Assembly: GCA_022180725.1 (NCBI GenBank)
Contig: BQMO01000009.1
Coordinates: forward strand, 124,001 to 188,000
Source of the DNA: Phycisphaerae bacterium
GTDB lineage: Bacteria > Planctomycetota > Phycisphaerae > Phycisphaerales > UBA1924
Reading direction: 5' to 3'
DNA length: 64,000 bases
The position numbers and the translations under genes are program-made. Position 1 is the first letter of the stretch. Each line of letters begins with the position of its first letter. Shown here one piece after another: positions 52,886 to 61,610 of the stretch. The notes beneath the pieces were generated by a model. It was not told the origin of the DNA. It ran no database searches and saw nothing but the letters and a program-made list of their open reading frames with translations.

Positions 52886-54304
52886 ATGCGCTGCAAGGGG
52901 TGTGACTATCCGCTGTGGAACTTGCGCTCACGCGAGTGCCCGGAGTGCGGGCTGGCTTTTCGCCCTTCCGAGTTTGAGTTCACGCTCAACGCCGTCCGCT
53001 TCTGCTGCCCGGGGTGCGGGCAGGAGTACTACGGCACGGGGGCCAAGGGACACCTCGTGCCCGAGTCGTTCGTCTGCGTGTCGTGCGCCAGGCCCATCAC
53101 CATGGACGAGTGCGTCCTGCTCCCCACCGCCGGCGTGCAGGAAGAGCAGACCAAGGTCGACGAAATGCCGTGGTTCGATCGCGGGAAGCGCGGCCTGATC
53201 CCCGCGTGGTTTGCCACCGTCGGGCGCTCGATGATCGCGCCCGGTCGACTGATGGACACCATCGCCGAGGGCGCGCCCAGCGGGTTCGTCTTCGGCACGA
53301 TCACCACGTTCCTCATCGCGTGCCTGGGCATTCTCCCGATCTTCGTGCTCGGCGGGGTCTTCGGGGCGGCGATGGGTGGGGGCGGGGGCGCGCGGACCAT
53401 GAACGTGCTGTCAAGCATGGCCGGCGGAGCCGCGGGCACGCTCGTCGGCGCGCTCGTCGGTGCGGCGATCCTGCTGGCCGCGTGGGTGGCGCTGGCCCAT
53501 CTGATTCTTCACGTCACCGGCGGCACGGCGCACCCCATGAAACGCACCTGCCAGGCGATCTCCTACAGCGCGGGGGCGAACATCCTCTGCGGCATTCCCT
53601 GCCTTTCGGTCTACTTCGGGTGGCTCTTTGTCATCTGGTGGTTCGTGTCGGCGGCGATCATGCTCGCCCGGGCTCAGCGGGTCAGCGGGCTGCGCGCCGC
53701 CGCCGCCGTGCTCCTTCCCCCCGGGCTGCTGGCCGTCGGCGTGGGCGCGTGGTTTGGGTTCCTGATCTGGGGCGCCACCACGGGCCTTTCGCGCACCACC
53801 ATCATCCCCGCGCCGGCCGCGGCGCCGATCCGCACGCCCGAGGCGTCGGCCAGGGCCTTGCTGACCGCCATGAAGGGGTACGCGCAGACCAACCACGGCG
53901 CATGGCCCGACCACCCGAGCGCCCTGGTGACATTATCGTTGGTCAGCGAGTCGGATTTCTATCCCCTCTCGGCGGCCGCGCCGGTCCCCGGCGGCCCCTG
54001 GACGGAAACGTACCTGGTCGCGCGCGTCGGCGATTATGTGTGGACCTATTTCGGCACCGACGATGTTTCGAGCGATCCGCGTCTGTGGGTGTTTGTGCAG
54101 GCCCCGCACCCCGCCGCCCCCATGCGATCCACACCGGAGGGCCTCGTCCGCGCCGGCACGATCGGGGGCGAGGTGCTGACATTCGCGAACCCCGAGGAGT
54201 TTGCCGCGGCGCTCGTGGCCCAGAACGACCTTCGGGCAAAGGTCGGCCTGCCGCCCCTCCCCCACCCCGACACGGTCCCGCCCGATGCGGCGATCTCGCG
54301 ATAA
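52886..54304 (+). CDS. Zinc-ribbon plus YIP1-like membrane protein
   Basis: A 472-aa protein. The N-terminus has two paired zinc ribbons: CKGCDYPLWNLRSRECPECG (about 3-22) and CCPGCGQEYYGTG...CVSCARP. A Gly-rich membrane domain with five to six helices (about 125-300) follows and fits YIP1/DUF1282-type proteins (GTITTFLIACLGILPIFVLGG). A C-terminal soluble region (about 320-472) resembles the pseudopilin/SBP_bac-like type seen in planctomycetes: LLTAMKGYAQTNHGAWPDHPSALV. Probably a scaffold in the membrane; function unknown. The architecture is common in planctomycetes. Confidence 0.7.
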   Translation: MRCKGCDYPLWNLRSRECPECGLAFRPSEFEFTLNAVRFCCPGCGQEYYGTGAKGHLVPESFVCVSCARPITMDECVLLPTAGVQEEQTKVDEMPWFDRGKRGLIPAWFATVGRSMIAPGRLMDTIAEGAPSGFVFGTITTFLIACLGILPIFVLGGVFGAAMGGGGGARTMNVLSSMAGGAAGTLVGALVGAAILLAAWVALAHLILHVTGGTAHPMKRTCQAISYSAGANILCGIPCLSVYFGWLFVIWWFVSAAIMLARAQRVSGLRAAAAVLLPPGLLAVGVGAWFGFLIWGATTGLSRTTIIPAPAAAPIRTPEASARALLTAMKGYAQTNHGAWPDHPSALVTLSLVSESDFYPLSAAAPVPGGPWTETYLVARVGDYVWTYFGTDDVSSDPRLWVFVQAPHPAAPMRSTPEGLVRAGTIGGEVLTFANPEEFAAALVAQNDLRAKVGLPPLPHPDTVPPDAAISR

Positions 54305-54327
54305 CCTCTCCCGATCGGGGAGGCACC

Positions 54328-55509
54328 ATGCGGCTGCGACTTCTGACCGTGGCGTTTGTGCTCGGCTTGACAACGACAATGTTGGCTCAGGTCACGCCGC
54401 CGACGCCCGTCCACACAGCCGCGCCCGCCGTCGAGTTTCGCACGTTCACCGCGCGCGATGGGGCCGTGGTGCGATTTGCGCTGCGGCTGCCGTCCGGGCA
54501 CGATGCAACCAGGCCTTGCCCGCTGGTGGTGGCGCTCCCGCCGGGCGCGGGCGACGAGGCCATGGTGCTCGCCTCGATGGATGAGTACTGGAATGCCGGG
54601 GCTTCGCGCGGGTGGGCCGTGGTCAGTCCGTGCCCACCCGAGGGCTCCGCGTGGCACCTGCGCCTCGCGCTGGCCAAGGAGTTTCTCGACCACCTCGCCA
54701 CGCTCGTCCGCCCGGAGAACGGGCTGATTCACCTCGCGGGGATCAGCCAGGGCGGCATCGCCGCGTTCGCCCTGGCGATGGACGACCCCGGGCGCTTCGC
54801 CTCGCTCACGGTGTTGCCCGGCGCGCCCGAGAACGCCGCCGCCTTCGCCCGCCTGGATCGTCTCCGCGCCGTGCCGGTCACGATGTACGTGGGCGACCGG
54901 GATGCCGAGTTCTGGTTGCCGCAGGCCCGGGCGACGGCCGCGCGCCTGAAGGACCTGAACATCGAGTGCGATCTGCGGGAGATGGCGGGGCAGGGGCACC
55001 GACTTCGACTCGAATCGCACGAAGTGTTCGACGTGCTCGACGCCCGCCGACCGGCCGTACGGACCGCGCGTCTCGCGCGCGAGGGGGCGATCCGCGCCGT
55101 GAGCGCGGCCCTCGACGACTTCCACGACGCCGCGGCCAAGGCCGACGAGGTGCGGTACTTCGGGCACTTCGCCCCCGACGCGGTGTTTCTCGGTACCGAC
55201 GCGACGGAACGCTGGACGCTCGAACAGTTCCGCGCCTTCGCGACGCCGTACTTCCAGAAAGGCACGGGCTGGACGTACACCAAGGTCCGCCGAACGGTCA
55301 CGATCGCGCCCGGGGGTGATTGCGCGTGGTTCGACGAGGTGGTGCACAACGCGAAGTACGGCGAGTGCCGCGGCACGGGCGTGCTCGTCCGCACCGACGG
55401 CGCGTGGAGAATCGCCCAGTACAACCTCACCAAGCCCGTGCCGAATGACCTGATGGACGAGTTGCTTGCGCTGATGCGCAAGGCCGACCGCACGCCCGAG
55501 CCAAAATAA
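54328..55509 (+). CDS. Secreted esterase fused to SnoaL-like domain
   Basis: A 393-aa protein with signal peptide (LLTVAFVLGLTTTMLAQ) and GGGGAGG ahead of the ATG. The N-terminal half is an alpha/beta hydrolase with LAGISQGGIAAFALAM (GxSxG-like GISQGG), MYVGDRDAEFW and QGHRLRLESHEVF for the Asp and His. The C-terminal 130 residues form a SnoaL/DUF4440-type NTF2-like domain (AALDDFHDAAAKADEVRYFGHF, then TGVLVRTDGAWRIAQYNLT). A fusion of esterase and NTF2-like domain is not one I know as a named family. It ends 63 bases before the CRISPR array. Confidence 0.8.
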   Translation: MRLRLLTVAFVLGLTTTMLAQVTPPTPVHTAAPAVEFRTFTARDGAVVRFALRLPSGHDATRPCPLVVALPPGAGDEAMVLASMDEYWNAGASRGWAVVSPCPPEGSAWHLRLALAKEFLDHLATLVRPENGLIHLAGISQGGIAAFALAMDDPGRFASLTVLPGAPENAAAFARLDRLRAVPVTMYVGDRDAEFWLPQARATAARLKDLNIECDLREMAGQGHRLRLESHEVFDVLDARRPAVRTARLAREGAIRAVSAALDDFHDAAAKADEVRYFGHFAPDAVFLGTDATERWTLEQFRAFATPYFQKGTGWTYTKVRRTVTIAPGGDCAWFDEVVHNAKYGECRGTGVLVRTDGAWRIAQYNLTKPVPNDLMDELLALMRKADRTPEPK

Positions 55510-55572
55510 AATCGTTTGGCTGTTCGCAGCAAGTACGCTCGGGGCTACCCCCACCCTCCACCCATCAGCGTA
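55510..55572 (+). promoter_or_regulatory. Very short leader of the CRISPR array
   Basis: Only 63 bases separate the esterase stop from the first repeat. This is the leader side, since the tracrRNA anti-repeat fixes plus-strand transcription of the array. A TACGCT hexamer at about 55539 could be a -10, but no matching -35 is visible. Transcription may therefore read through from the esterase gene or start within repeats. Confidence 0.4.
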
Positions 55573-56795
55573 GCCGTGGTCTCACGGGAAGGGTCGCTCA
55601 GATACACTGAAGCGGTACTCCAAGGCCTTCGGCTCGTTGCCGTGGTCTCACGGGAAGGGTCGCTCAGATACACTGTCGCCTTCTCGAATCCCTCCGGACG
55701 GAAGGCCGTGGTCTCACGGGAAGGGTCGCTCAGATACACTGCGGCTTCGCGCCGTAGCCGCTCTGGTTGTGCCGTGGTCTCACGGGAAGGGTCGCTCAGA
55801 TACACTACCTGCTCGCCAGGGCCGACACGGACAAGCGCCGTGGTCTCACGGGAAGGGTCGCTCAGATACACTTTCCTGCGCCGTGAAGCAGCCCGCGTTG
55901 AGGCCGTGGTCTCACGGGAAGGGTCGCTCAGATACACTCCCGCGGGTCGGCGATGATGACCGCCTCGAGCCGTGGTCTCACGGGAAGGGTCGCTCAGATA
56001 CACTGGCCGGGGCCGCCGCCGCGACGACATCCGGCCGTGGTCTCACGGGAAGGGTCGCTCAGATACACTGCCGCGGCACTCGCCAGGTTGCCCACACTTG
56101 CCGTGGTCTCACGGGAAGGGTCGCTCAGATACACTGGATCTCGGTCGTCCATTCCGAATCGGAAGGCCGTGGTCTCACGGGAAGGGTCGCTCAGATACAC
56201 TGATGGGCGGCGTTGAGACCATCGAATCCGCGCCGTGGTCTCACGGGAAGGGTCGCTCAGATACACTGCGCACGCTCACCCTGGGCGACACCGCCGCGCC
56301 GTGGTCTCACGGGAAGGGTCGCTCAGATACACTCGGCAGACTGGACCAAGGTGATGTTCGAGGGCCGTGGTCTCACGGGAAGGGTCGCTCAGATACACTT
56401 GCGGGCGTCCGCGATACGCTCAAACGTATGCCGTGGTCTCACGGGAAGGGTCGCTCAGATACACTCCCTGTCGGCGATCCCTCGGAGGGCTTTGTGCCGT
56501 GGTCTCACGGGAAGGGTCGCTCAGATACACTGAGCAGCGGGAGCGGGCGCTGACGGACGAGGCCGTGGTCTCACGGGAAGGGTCGCTCAGATACACTGAA
56601 CGGCCAGTTCGATCCGCTCGATCCCAAGCCGTGGTCTCACGGGAAGGGTCGCTCAGATACACTATGAGCCTGATGCACTCCACCTTCGAGGATGCCGTGG
56701 TCTCACGGGAAGGGTCGCTCAGATACACTCCGGCCGTCACCGCGAACCCCAGGCGGTTGGCCGTGGTCTCACGGGAAGGGTCGCTCAGATACACT
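55573..56795 (+). CRISPR. Type II-C CRISPR array, 19 repeats and 18 spacers
   Basis: Nineteen identical 36-base repeats beginning GCCGTGGTCTCACGGG and ending CTCAGATACACT; starts at 55573, 55639, 55705, 55771, 55837, 55903, 55969, 56034, 56100, 56166, 56232, 56298, 56364, 56430, 56496, 56562, 56628, 56694 and 56760. All spacers are 30 bases except the seventh (56005-56033), which is 29. The repeat 5' end can fold CCGTG/CACGG. Pairing with the tracrRNA anti-repeat on the plus strand near 61493 sets the direction of transcription as plus. No point mutations were found in any repeat, including the last one. The array lies downstream of the cas operon and points toward it. Confidence 0.98.
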
Positions 56796-56844
56796 ACCCC
56801 TTGCGCAAGATGAGGGGTGACAACCGGTTACAGCGTGCGGTCGC

Positions 56845-57243
56845 TCAGAAAAGCATAAACTGAGCGGGCGGGTCTTCTGTTGGGGCGCGACTTTTTCCAA
56901 AGTAGACCTCCATCTTGCCGAACTGGCGATCCGTCACCGCAAGCAGGCGGACCTGTCCTTCGGGGGGGAGCACCGCGCGGACATCGTCGCGGACCCCCTC
57001 GGCGAACTCCTCGCTCGCACAATGCCGCGCGTACACCGAGTATTGCAGCATGGTAAACCCTCGGCAAAGCAAGGCCTTGCGAAACCGCGCGTACTGCTTG
57101 CGGGCTTGTTTGGTGGTGACCGGAAGATCGAACAAGGCGAACATCCACACGCCGCGATACCCCGAATAGTCCGGGCGCTCACCCGGTGTGCCCAAATCGT
57201 CGAGCGGATCGGTCTTGGCGCGTCGTTCGCGTCGCCGTCTCAC
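56845..57243 (-). CDS. cas2: CRISPR-associated endonuclease Cas2
   Basis: A 132-aa protein. The ferredoxin-like core starts at GVWMFALFDLPVTTKQARKQYARFRKALL with the conserved Asp of the first strand (FDLP), then GFTMLQYSVYARHC and VRLLAVTDRQFGKMEVYFG. Together with Cas1 it forms the spacer-integration complex. Its start overlaps the cas1 stop by 4 bases (ATGA). About 26 residues precede the usual start; an internal start near residue 30 is possible. The stop codon lies within a partial CRISPR-repeat remnant at 56839-56849. Confidence 0.93.
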   Translation of the reverse strand: MRRRRERRAKTDPLDDLGTPGERPDYSGYRGVWMFALFDLPVTTKQARKQYARFRKALLCRGFTMLQYSVYARHCASEEFAEGVRDDVRAVLPPEGQVRLLAVTDRQFGKMEVYFGKSRAPTEDPPAQFMLF

Positions 57244-58211
57244 GGCTCGACCAACCCACGGGGGAAGAAAAGTCGCTCGGTGCGGCGGTCACCGAGGATG
57301 CGAGCCAAGGACGCGGCGGAACGCGCGATCCACTCGAAGACTGTGCGGGCTTCGCCCTCGTGCGCGAGGCGTTCGTGCAGCGCGTTCACCAGGCGTTCTT
57401 TTGTGCGCGGGTCCAGCGGCGTGTCCTCGCCTGTCTCGCCGACGACCTCGACGACCACGCCGTCGATGACAGGCCGGTACGGCTCCATGAGATCATCGGC
57501 CAAGCAGAAGGCGTTCTCGCGACCGGTGTGATGCACGCCAAGGCTGGGATGCAACCCCGAGGCGACCAGCGCCCGCCCCACCGCGGCCCGGAGCACGGCG
57601 TAGCCGTAGTTGAGCAGGCGATTCTGGTCGGGCGCGAAGCGCCGACGCAGGAACCCGGCGTCGTTGAAGAGCAGGGGCCAATAACGCTGGGCGGCCTGGG
57701 CCTCGATATTCTCGGGGTCTCCCGAGCGGACGCGCCGGGCAAGGGCAACCATCCCGCCGTCGTCACCGTTGCGCAGTCGCAGGAGCGAGCCCTGGGCCTG
57801 GACCTTGGCGACGACGATCTGTCGCCAGAGTTGCTTCTTGACCGGAAGTTTGGCCGTCGCCTGGGCGATCATGCGGCGGGTCTGCTGGAAGTGGCCCGCG
57901 AGCGGGAGCATCAGCCCGCTGGGGTGCATGGCGTCGTTGCAGACGACCACCGCCGCACCTGCGCTCATCAGCGCGTCGAGCACCGGGAGCGTGCACGTAA
58001 CCCGTTGCGACGCGAGCACCGCGACGGCTACCTCATTGATAGGTGTGGTTACGTCGGGGAATCCGTCGCGCGAGATCACGAGCTGCTCGTATCGAAGCGC
58101 GAGGTGGGCCTGGCCGAGGGAGAAGTCGAGGACACGGTCCCCCGCGCCCCACGGATCGGTGCGGCGGTCAGGCCCGGAGGGGTGCGCCTGCGGGCCGCTA
58201 TCCCCCGGCAT
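57240..58211 (-). CDS. cas1: CRISPR-associated endonuclease/integrase Cas1 (type II-C)
   Basis: A 323-aa Cas1. Beta-rich N-terminal domain (RVLDFSLGQAHLALRYEQLVI; VAVAVLASQRVTCTLPVLDAL), helical catalytic domain with Glu near 170 in DPENIEAQAAQRYW, His at 227-228 in LGVHHTGRENAFCLADDLMEPYRPV and acidic residues at 239-243. These are the metal ligands required for spacer integration. It overlaps cas9 by 14 bases and cas2 by 4 bases, so the three are one operon. The first 25 or so residues are Pro/Asp-rich and may precede the true start. Confidence 0.95.
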   Translation of the reverse strand: MPGDSGPQAHPSGPDRRTDPWGAGDRVLDFSLGQAHLALRYEQLVISRDGFPDVTTPINEVAVAVLASQRVTCTLPVLDALMSAGAAVVVCNDAMHPSGLMLPLAGHFQQTRRMIAQATAKLPVKKQLWRQIVVAKVQAQGSLLRLRNGDDGGMVALARRVRSGDPENIEAQAAQRYWPLLFNDAGFLRRRFAPDQNRLLNYGYAVLRAAVGRALVASGLHPSLGVHHTGRENAFCLADDLMEPYRPVIDGVVVEVVGETGEDTPLDPRTKERLVNALHERLAHEGEARTVFEWIARSAASLARILGDRRTERLFFPRGLVEP

Positions 58212-61200
58212 TGAGCACCTCGCCGAGGTAGGTCACGCGAACCTTGCGGGCCCGAAGCTGGCGGAGTTTATCGCCGGAGGCTCGCACGCGGGCCTTATCC
58301 TTCTTCAACTGGTCGGTCGTGCGTCCATCCATGTGGAGCTTGAGTTCGTTATCACCCTCGGAGATCGATGCGATTCGGTATACCGCTCGCCTGGTGGCAT
58401 TGCCCGGCGTGTCTATTTCCACGAACTCGCCGGGAGCCAGCGAGAACAGGAACCGCTCGCCTTCCATCACGCTTCGATCGACGATGGGCCGCCCGGCCGC
58501 CTGTCGCGCGTAGGCGTCGAGCAACTGGACGGGCCGATCTTCCCACTTCACGCGGCCCTTGGCGTCGCGCACCTCGACGATGACGGTGTGGTGGTTGTTG
58601 GCGGGCTGCACCCATCGGGCCGTGGCCTTGTCGTCACGACCGATGCGCCGGCCGGCGTCCGCCCGAACGCGCACCTTGCGCAGCCGCACCATGCGACCAT
58701 CGTGCCCCTTGACCAAGGGCGCGTTGGCCGGGTCGGCGAAGAGTTTGGTCACATCCTGCGGTTTGGGGGAGTCGGTGCCGAGTTTCGATCGAACGACGGC
58801 CCGGATGGCTTCGAGCGCGCGGACGTCCACGATCTTGCCGTCGCGAATCTCGCTGACCGTGAGTTTGTGCAGTTCCTTGCGGATGCGGTGCTCACCGTTC
58901 GGACCGATCGGTCGGCTGTAGATGCTCTGGTCGTGCAGAGGCCCGGTGACCTTGCGGCTCTGGCGGTGCGAGACGATCACGCGCTCGATCATCGCCTCGA
59001 CCTGCTCACGGAAGCCGTCCCACGGCGGGTCGATCTGCTCGAAGGCGCGGCGCTTGCCGAGCCGATCGGCCTCCGTCGCCGCACGCGCGAGCCTCTGCAC
59101 GGCCCGCGCATCGGAGAGTGCGACGATGATGGCGTCGACGGCGTGATGGCGATGATCGGCCCTGTTCTTTTCGCCGGACTCGCCGAGCAACCCGTCGATC
59201 CCCCAGCCGGAGCGCAGCCACGCCGTCAGCCCGCCGGTGCAGACCTGGACGCGCCGCGTGCCCGTGCCGCCGTCGGCGGCCGCCTCGACGCGTCCGCCGT
59301 AGAGCAGGCCGAGGTAATCCGCCGCCGCGCGCGCGATAAACCTCGTGTCCGACAGATGGCGATTCGTAAACCCCTCGGGAATGGATTCCGCCTCGAAGCG
59401 CGCGATCTTCGCGGTCTTCGAGAAGGGATCACATTTCCACAAGCGCATGCGGGCGACGATCTCCTCCATCCGCCCGCCGGGCCCGCCATAGGCCTCGCGG
59501 GGGGTGTGCCCGCGCTTGCGCGCGCGGTTCTCCTCGTGGTGGCACAGGGTCTTGTTGGCAAAGGAATCGTCGAGCGAACGCGACCGCGGCCAGATGTGCT
59601 CGATGTCGAACTGCGAGTGTTTCCCCAGCAGGGATTCCCACCCGATCTGTTTCCCGGTGTACGGGCAGACCCAGCCGCACTCGTCGGCAAGAAGGACACG
59701 TTCGATCTCCTCCTTGCGCGGGGCGGCGAGACCCGCCTCTTTCTGAATCCGGGCAATCACGCTCGCACGTTCCCGTTCACGGTCGCGCATGGCCGTCGAG
59801 ATGCGTTCCCGTACCTTGCGCGGGTTCTTGATTTCGCGGGCCAGTTCGATGCGGATGAGCGCCGGCTTGCCGTACCGTCGAACCATCTCGTTCACCAGCT
59901 TGCGCGTCTCGGTGAGCGCCCGCTCCACGGCGGGGTTTCGCAGGTCGTCCAGGGCCTCGCGCACCGGCGGCAGTTCGTCGACGGCCTGGGTTGCGCGGAA
60001 GGATTCGGGGAACTCATCTCGGCGAGCATTCGCGTATGGAAGTCCCTCCTCCATCCGCGGCAAGAGTTTCTTGATGGCCGCAAGGGACAGCGGGGCGTAC
60101 CCCTCCTCCAGTCCGATCGCGGCGAAGGCCGCGGCCGCATCGCCGTGCAAATTCCAACGCCGCTCGGCACGCCGGAGCAACGCCTCCGGCAATCGGAAGG
60201 ACCGCAAATCTTCCACCATCCGATCCCGATCGCTCTCGAAGAACGAGTCGAACGCCTCGCCGAAGGCGGCCCGGAGTTTCGCGTCCGTGCGGTGGCCGGG
60301 GAGTTTGGTCTCGTCGCCGCGTTCGAGATTGAACGTGGTTCCCTTCTTGAGCCCGAGGATCGTCCTCAACTTTGGAAAGGTGATATCGCCGACGGTCGTC
60401 AGGGCGGCCAGCAGCGTCTCGCGTTCTTCTCGCGTCAGGCCACGCGGCGCGTCCGCGGGCGGGGCCACGGTGAGGTGGTTGACACCCTGCAGAAGCCTGA
60501 ATCGCTGATACAGCCGGTGCGCCACGGGACAGCGTTTCTCGCCGGGAATAAGGCTGCACTGGCCGATGAGGTTGCGCTGATCCTTGAGAGGGCGTTGATG
60601 GAAAATCGCTTCCTCGATCGCCATTCTCGCCCCGTTGTTGAGCCCCAGGCGCGAGGCCTGGGTTTCCCACATTCGCTCGAACTCCTCGGTGTACATGGAA
60701 CGGGCGGTCCACCGCCCGCGGAGGCGCTGCTCGTCGGGGTTGAGCGACGCAAGATACGCGCCCAGCGTGGGCACGCCGCCCGCCGCCGCGAACGCGGTGA
60801 GTTTCTCGGCGAGTTCGCCGACGGCCTGCTTGACCATCCCGGCGTCCTCGTCCGTCCGCTTCGCGTCGGCGCGGCGGTTGGACTGGAACCCGCGGCGTTG
60901 GGCGAGGTGGTAGAGGGCGCGCCCGAACTCATGGCGTTCCACCGGCCCCTTGGCCGCGGCCTCGCGGAGCAGGTAGCACAGCCGCTGCTCGTCGGCATGG
61001 GCCGCCTCGCCGGTAGCCGAGCGGAGCAGGCGCCACCGTTCCCGTAATCGTCGATCTAGCTCCTTGATGTACGCATCGATGTCGAGCGGCCGTCGAAGAT
61101 TTTCGCCCAACGTGACGCCGACAGAAGACGGCGCGGGGAGCAGGTCGAGCCGGATGAGTTCCTTGAGGAGAACGCGCTTTCGCCGCGCCCGACGCCACGT

Positions 61201-61437
61201 CTGCCGTCGCATGAGACGGGCGCCCCGTCGCTGGGTGTTGCGAGATTCGTCCTTGCCCTTCTCGATGTCGGCCATCGAACCTTCGGTGCCGCTTTCAAAG
61301 AGGTGCACGCCCGTCGCGAGCAGTCCCATCGGCCTGAAATCATCCGTCGGATCGCATGACACTCGTGCCCACCCAATCGAAGCGACGCCAAGATCAAGCC
61401 CTAGGATGTATGAGGATTGATTGCCCGATTTACTCAT
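58198..61437 (-). CDS. cas9: CRISPR-associated RNA-guided endonuclease Cas9 (type II-C)
   Basis: A 1079-aa Cas9, within the II-C size range. RuvC-I ILGLDLGVASIGWA with Asp15, Arg-rich bridge helix near 75-100 (RRGARLMRRQTWRRARRKR), REC lobe, RuvC-II IRIELAREIK with Glu531, HNH domain near 585-640 with a Cys pair (CGWVCPYTGKQIG) and catalytic FDIEHIWPRS at His614, RuvC-III DHRHHAVDAI with His765 and Asp768, and a C-terminal PAM-interacting region. All catalytic residues are present, so it should cut DNA. GGAGG precedes the ATG by about 6 bases. The tracrRNA promoter is divergent, about 25-50 bases upstream. No PAM can be inferred without spacer targets. Confidence 0.98.
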   Translation of the reverse strand: MSKSGNQSSYILGLDLGVASIGWARVSCDPTDDFRPMGLLATGVHLFESGTEGSMADIEKGKDESRNTQRRGARLMRRQTWRRARRKRVLLKELIRLDLLPAPSSVGVTLGENLRRPLDIDAYIKELDRRLRERWRLLRSATGEAAHADEQRLCYLLREAAAKGPVERHEFGRALYHLAQRRGFQSNRRADAKRTDEDAGMVKQAVGELAEKLTAFAAAGGVPTLGAYLASLNPDEQRLRGRWTARSMYTEEFERMWETQASRLGLNNGARMAIEEAIFHQRPLKDQRNLIGQCSLIPGEKRCPVAHRLYQRFRLLQGVNHLTVAPPADAPRGLTREERETLLAALTTVGDITFPKLRTILGLKKGTTFNLERGDETKLPGHRTDAKLRAAFGEAFDSFFESDRDRMVEDLRSFRLPEALLRRAERRWNLHGDAAAAFAAIGLEEGYAPLSLAAIKKLLPRMEEGLPYANARRDEFPESFRATQAVDELPPVREALDDLRNPAVERALTETRKLVNEMVRRYGKPALIRIELAREIKNPRKVRERISTAMRDRERERASVIARIQKEAGLAAPRKEEIERVLLADECGWVCPYTGKQIGWESLLGKHSQFDIEHIWPRSRSLDDSFANKTLCHHEENRARKRGHTPREAYGGPGGRMEEIVARMRLWKCDPFSKTAKIARFEAESIPEGFTNRHLSDTRFIARAAADYLGLLYGGRVEAAADGGTGTRRVQVCTGGLTAWLRSGWGIDGLLGESGEKNRADHRHHAVDAIIVALSDARAVQRLARAATEADRLGKRRAFEQIDPPWDGFREQVEAMIERVIVSHRQSRKVTGPLHDQSIYSRPIGPNGEHRIRKELHKLTVSEIRDGKIVDVRALEAIRAVVRSKLGTDSPKPQDVTKLFADPANAPLVKGHDGRMVRLRKVRVRADAGRRIGRDDKATARWVQPANNHHTVIVEVRDAKGRVKWEDRPVQLLDAYARQAAGRPIVDRSVMEGERFLFSLAPGEFVEIDTPGNATRRAVYRIASISEGDNELKLHMDGRTTDQLKKDKARVRASGDKLRQLRARKVRVTYLGEVLNAGG

Positions 61438-61458
61438 GGGTACCTCCGCGTTTAGCGC

Positions 61459-61487
61459 TTGACAACGCCGAATACCAGTGTAACAAT
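61459..61487 (+). promoter_or_regulatory. tracrRNA promoter
   Basis: A perfect -35 TTGACA at 61459-61464, a 17-base spacer and -10 AACAAT at 61482-61487 (4 of 6) predict initiation at about 61493-61495, exactly where the anti-repeat begins. It overlaps the region upstream of cas9 on the opposite strand. Confidence 0.75.
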
Positions 61488-61492
61488 GGGGC

Positions 61493-61610
61493 GGTGTATC
61501 TGAGCGGCCTTTCTCGTGTTATCACGGTAAAGGTAATCGCGACAGGCCACGGCCCTCCGGGCAACCGGAGACTCCGCCCTGATGAACGCCCTCCAGAGGG
61601 CGTTTTTCGT
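61493..61610 (+). ncRNA. tracrRNA of the type II-C system
   Basis: Bases 61493-61528 match the complement of the CRISPR repeat over its full 36 bases: 28 Watson-Crick pairs plus 6 G-U pairs, with just a two-base internal mismatch opposite repeat positions 9-10. The tail then holds a 6-bp hairpin CTCCGG-GCAA-CCGGAG with GNRA loop (61555-61570) and a terminator. Length is about 118 nt. It should pair with pre-crRNA for RNase III processing and bind Cas9. Divergent from cas9; converges on nuoF. Confidence 0.92.
61586..61607 (+). terminator. Terminator of the tracrRNA
   Basis: ACGCCCTC / GAGGGCGT (61586-61593 and 61596-61603) with a CA loop, followed by TTTTT then CGTTTTT. A standard Rho-independent terminator that sets the 3' end of the tracrRNA near 61607-61614. 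Confidence 0.88.

Noticed and set aside
55516..56813. Several overlapping open frames across the CRISPR array (repeats reading VSREGSLRYT and similar).
   Set aside because: The 66-base period is divisible by 3, so the repeats stay open in several frames by chance; spacers differ and no start signal is present.
57769..61047. A 1092-codon open frame antisense to cas9.
   Set aside because: It is the plus-strand shadow of a GC-rich gene; its sequence has no domain character and Cas9 on the other strand is certain.
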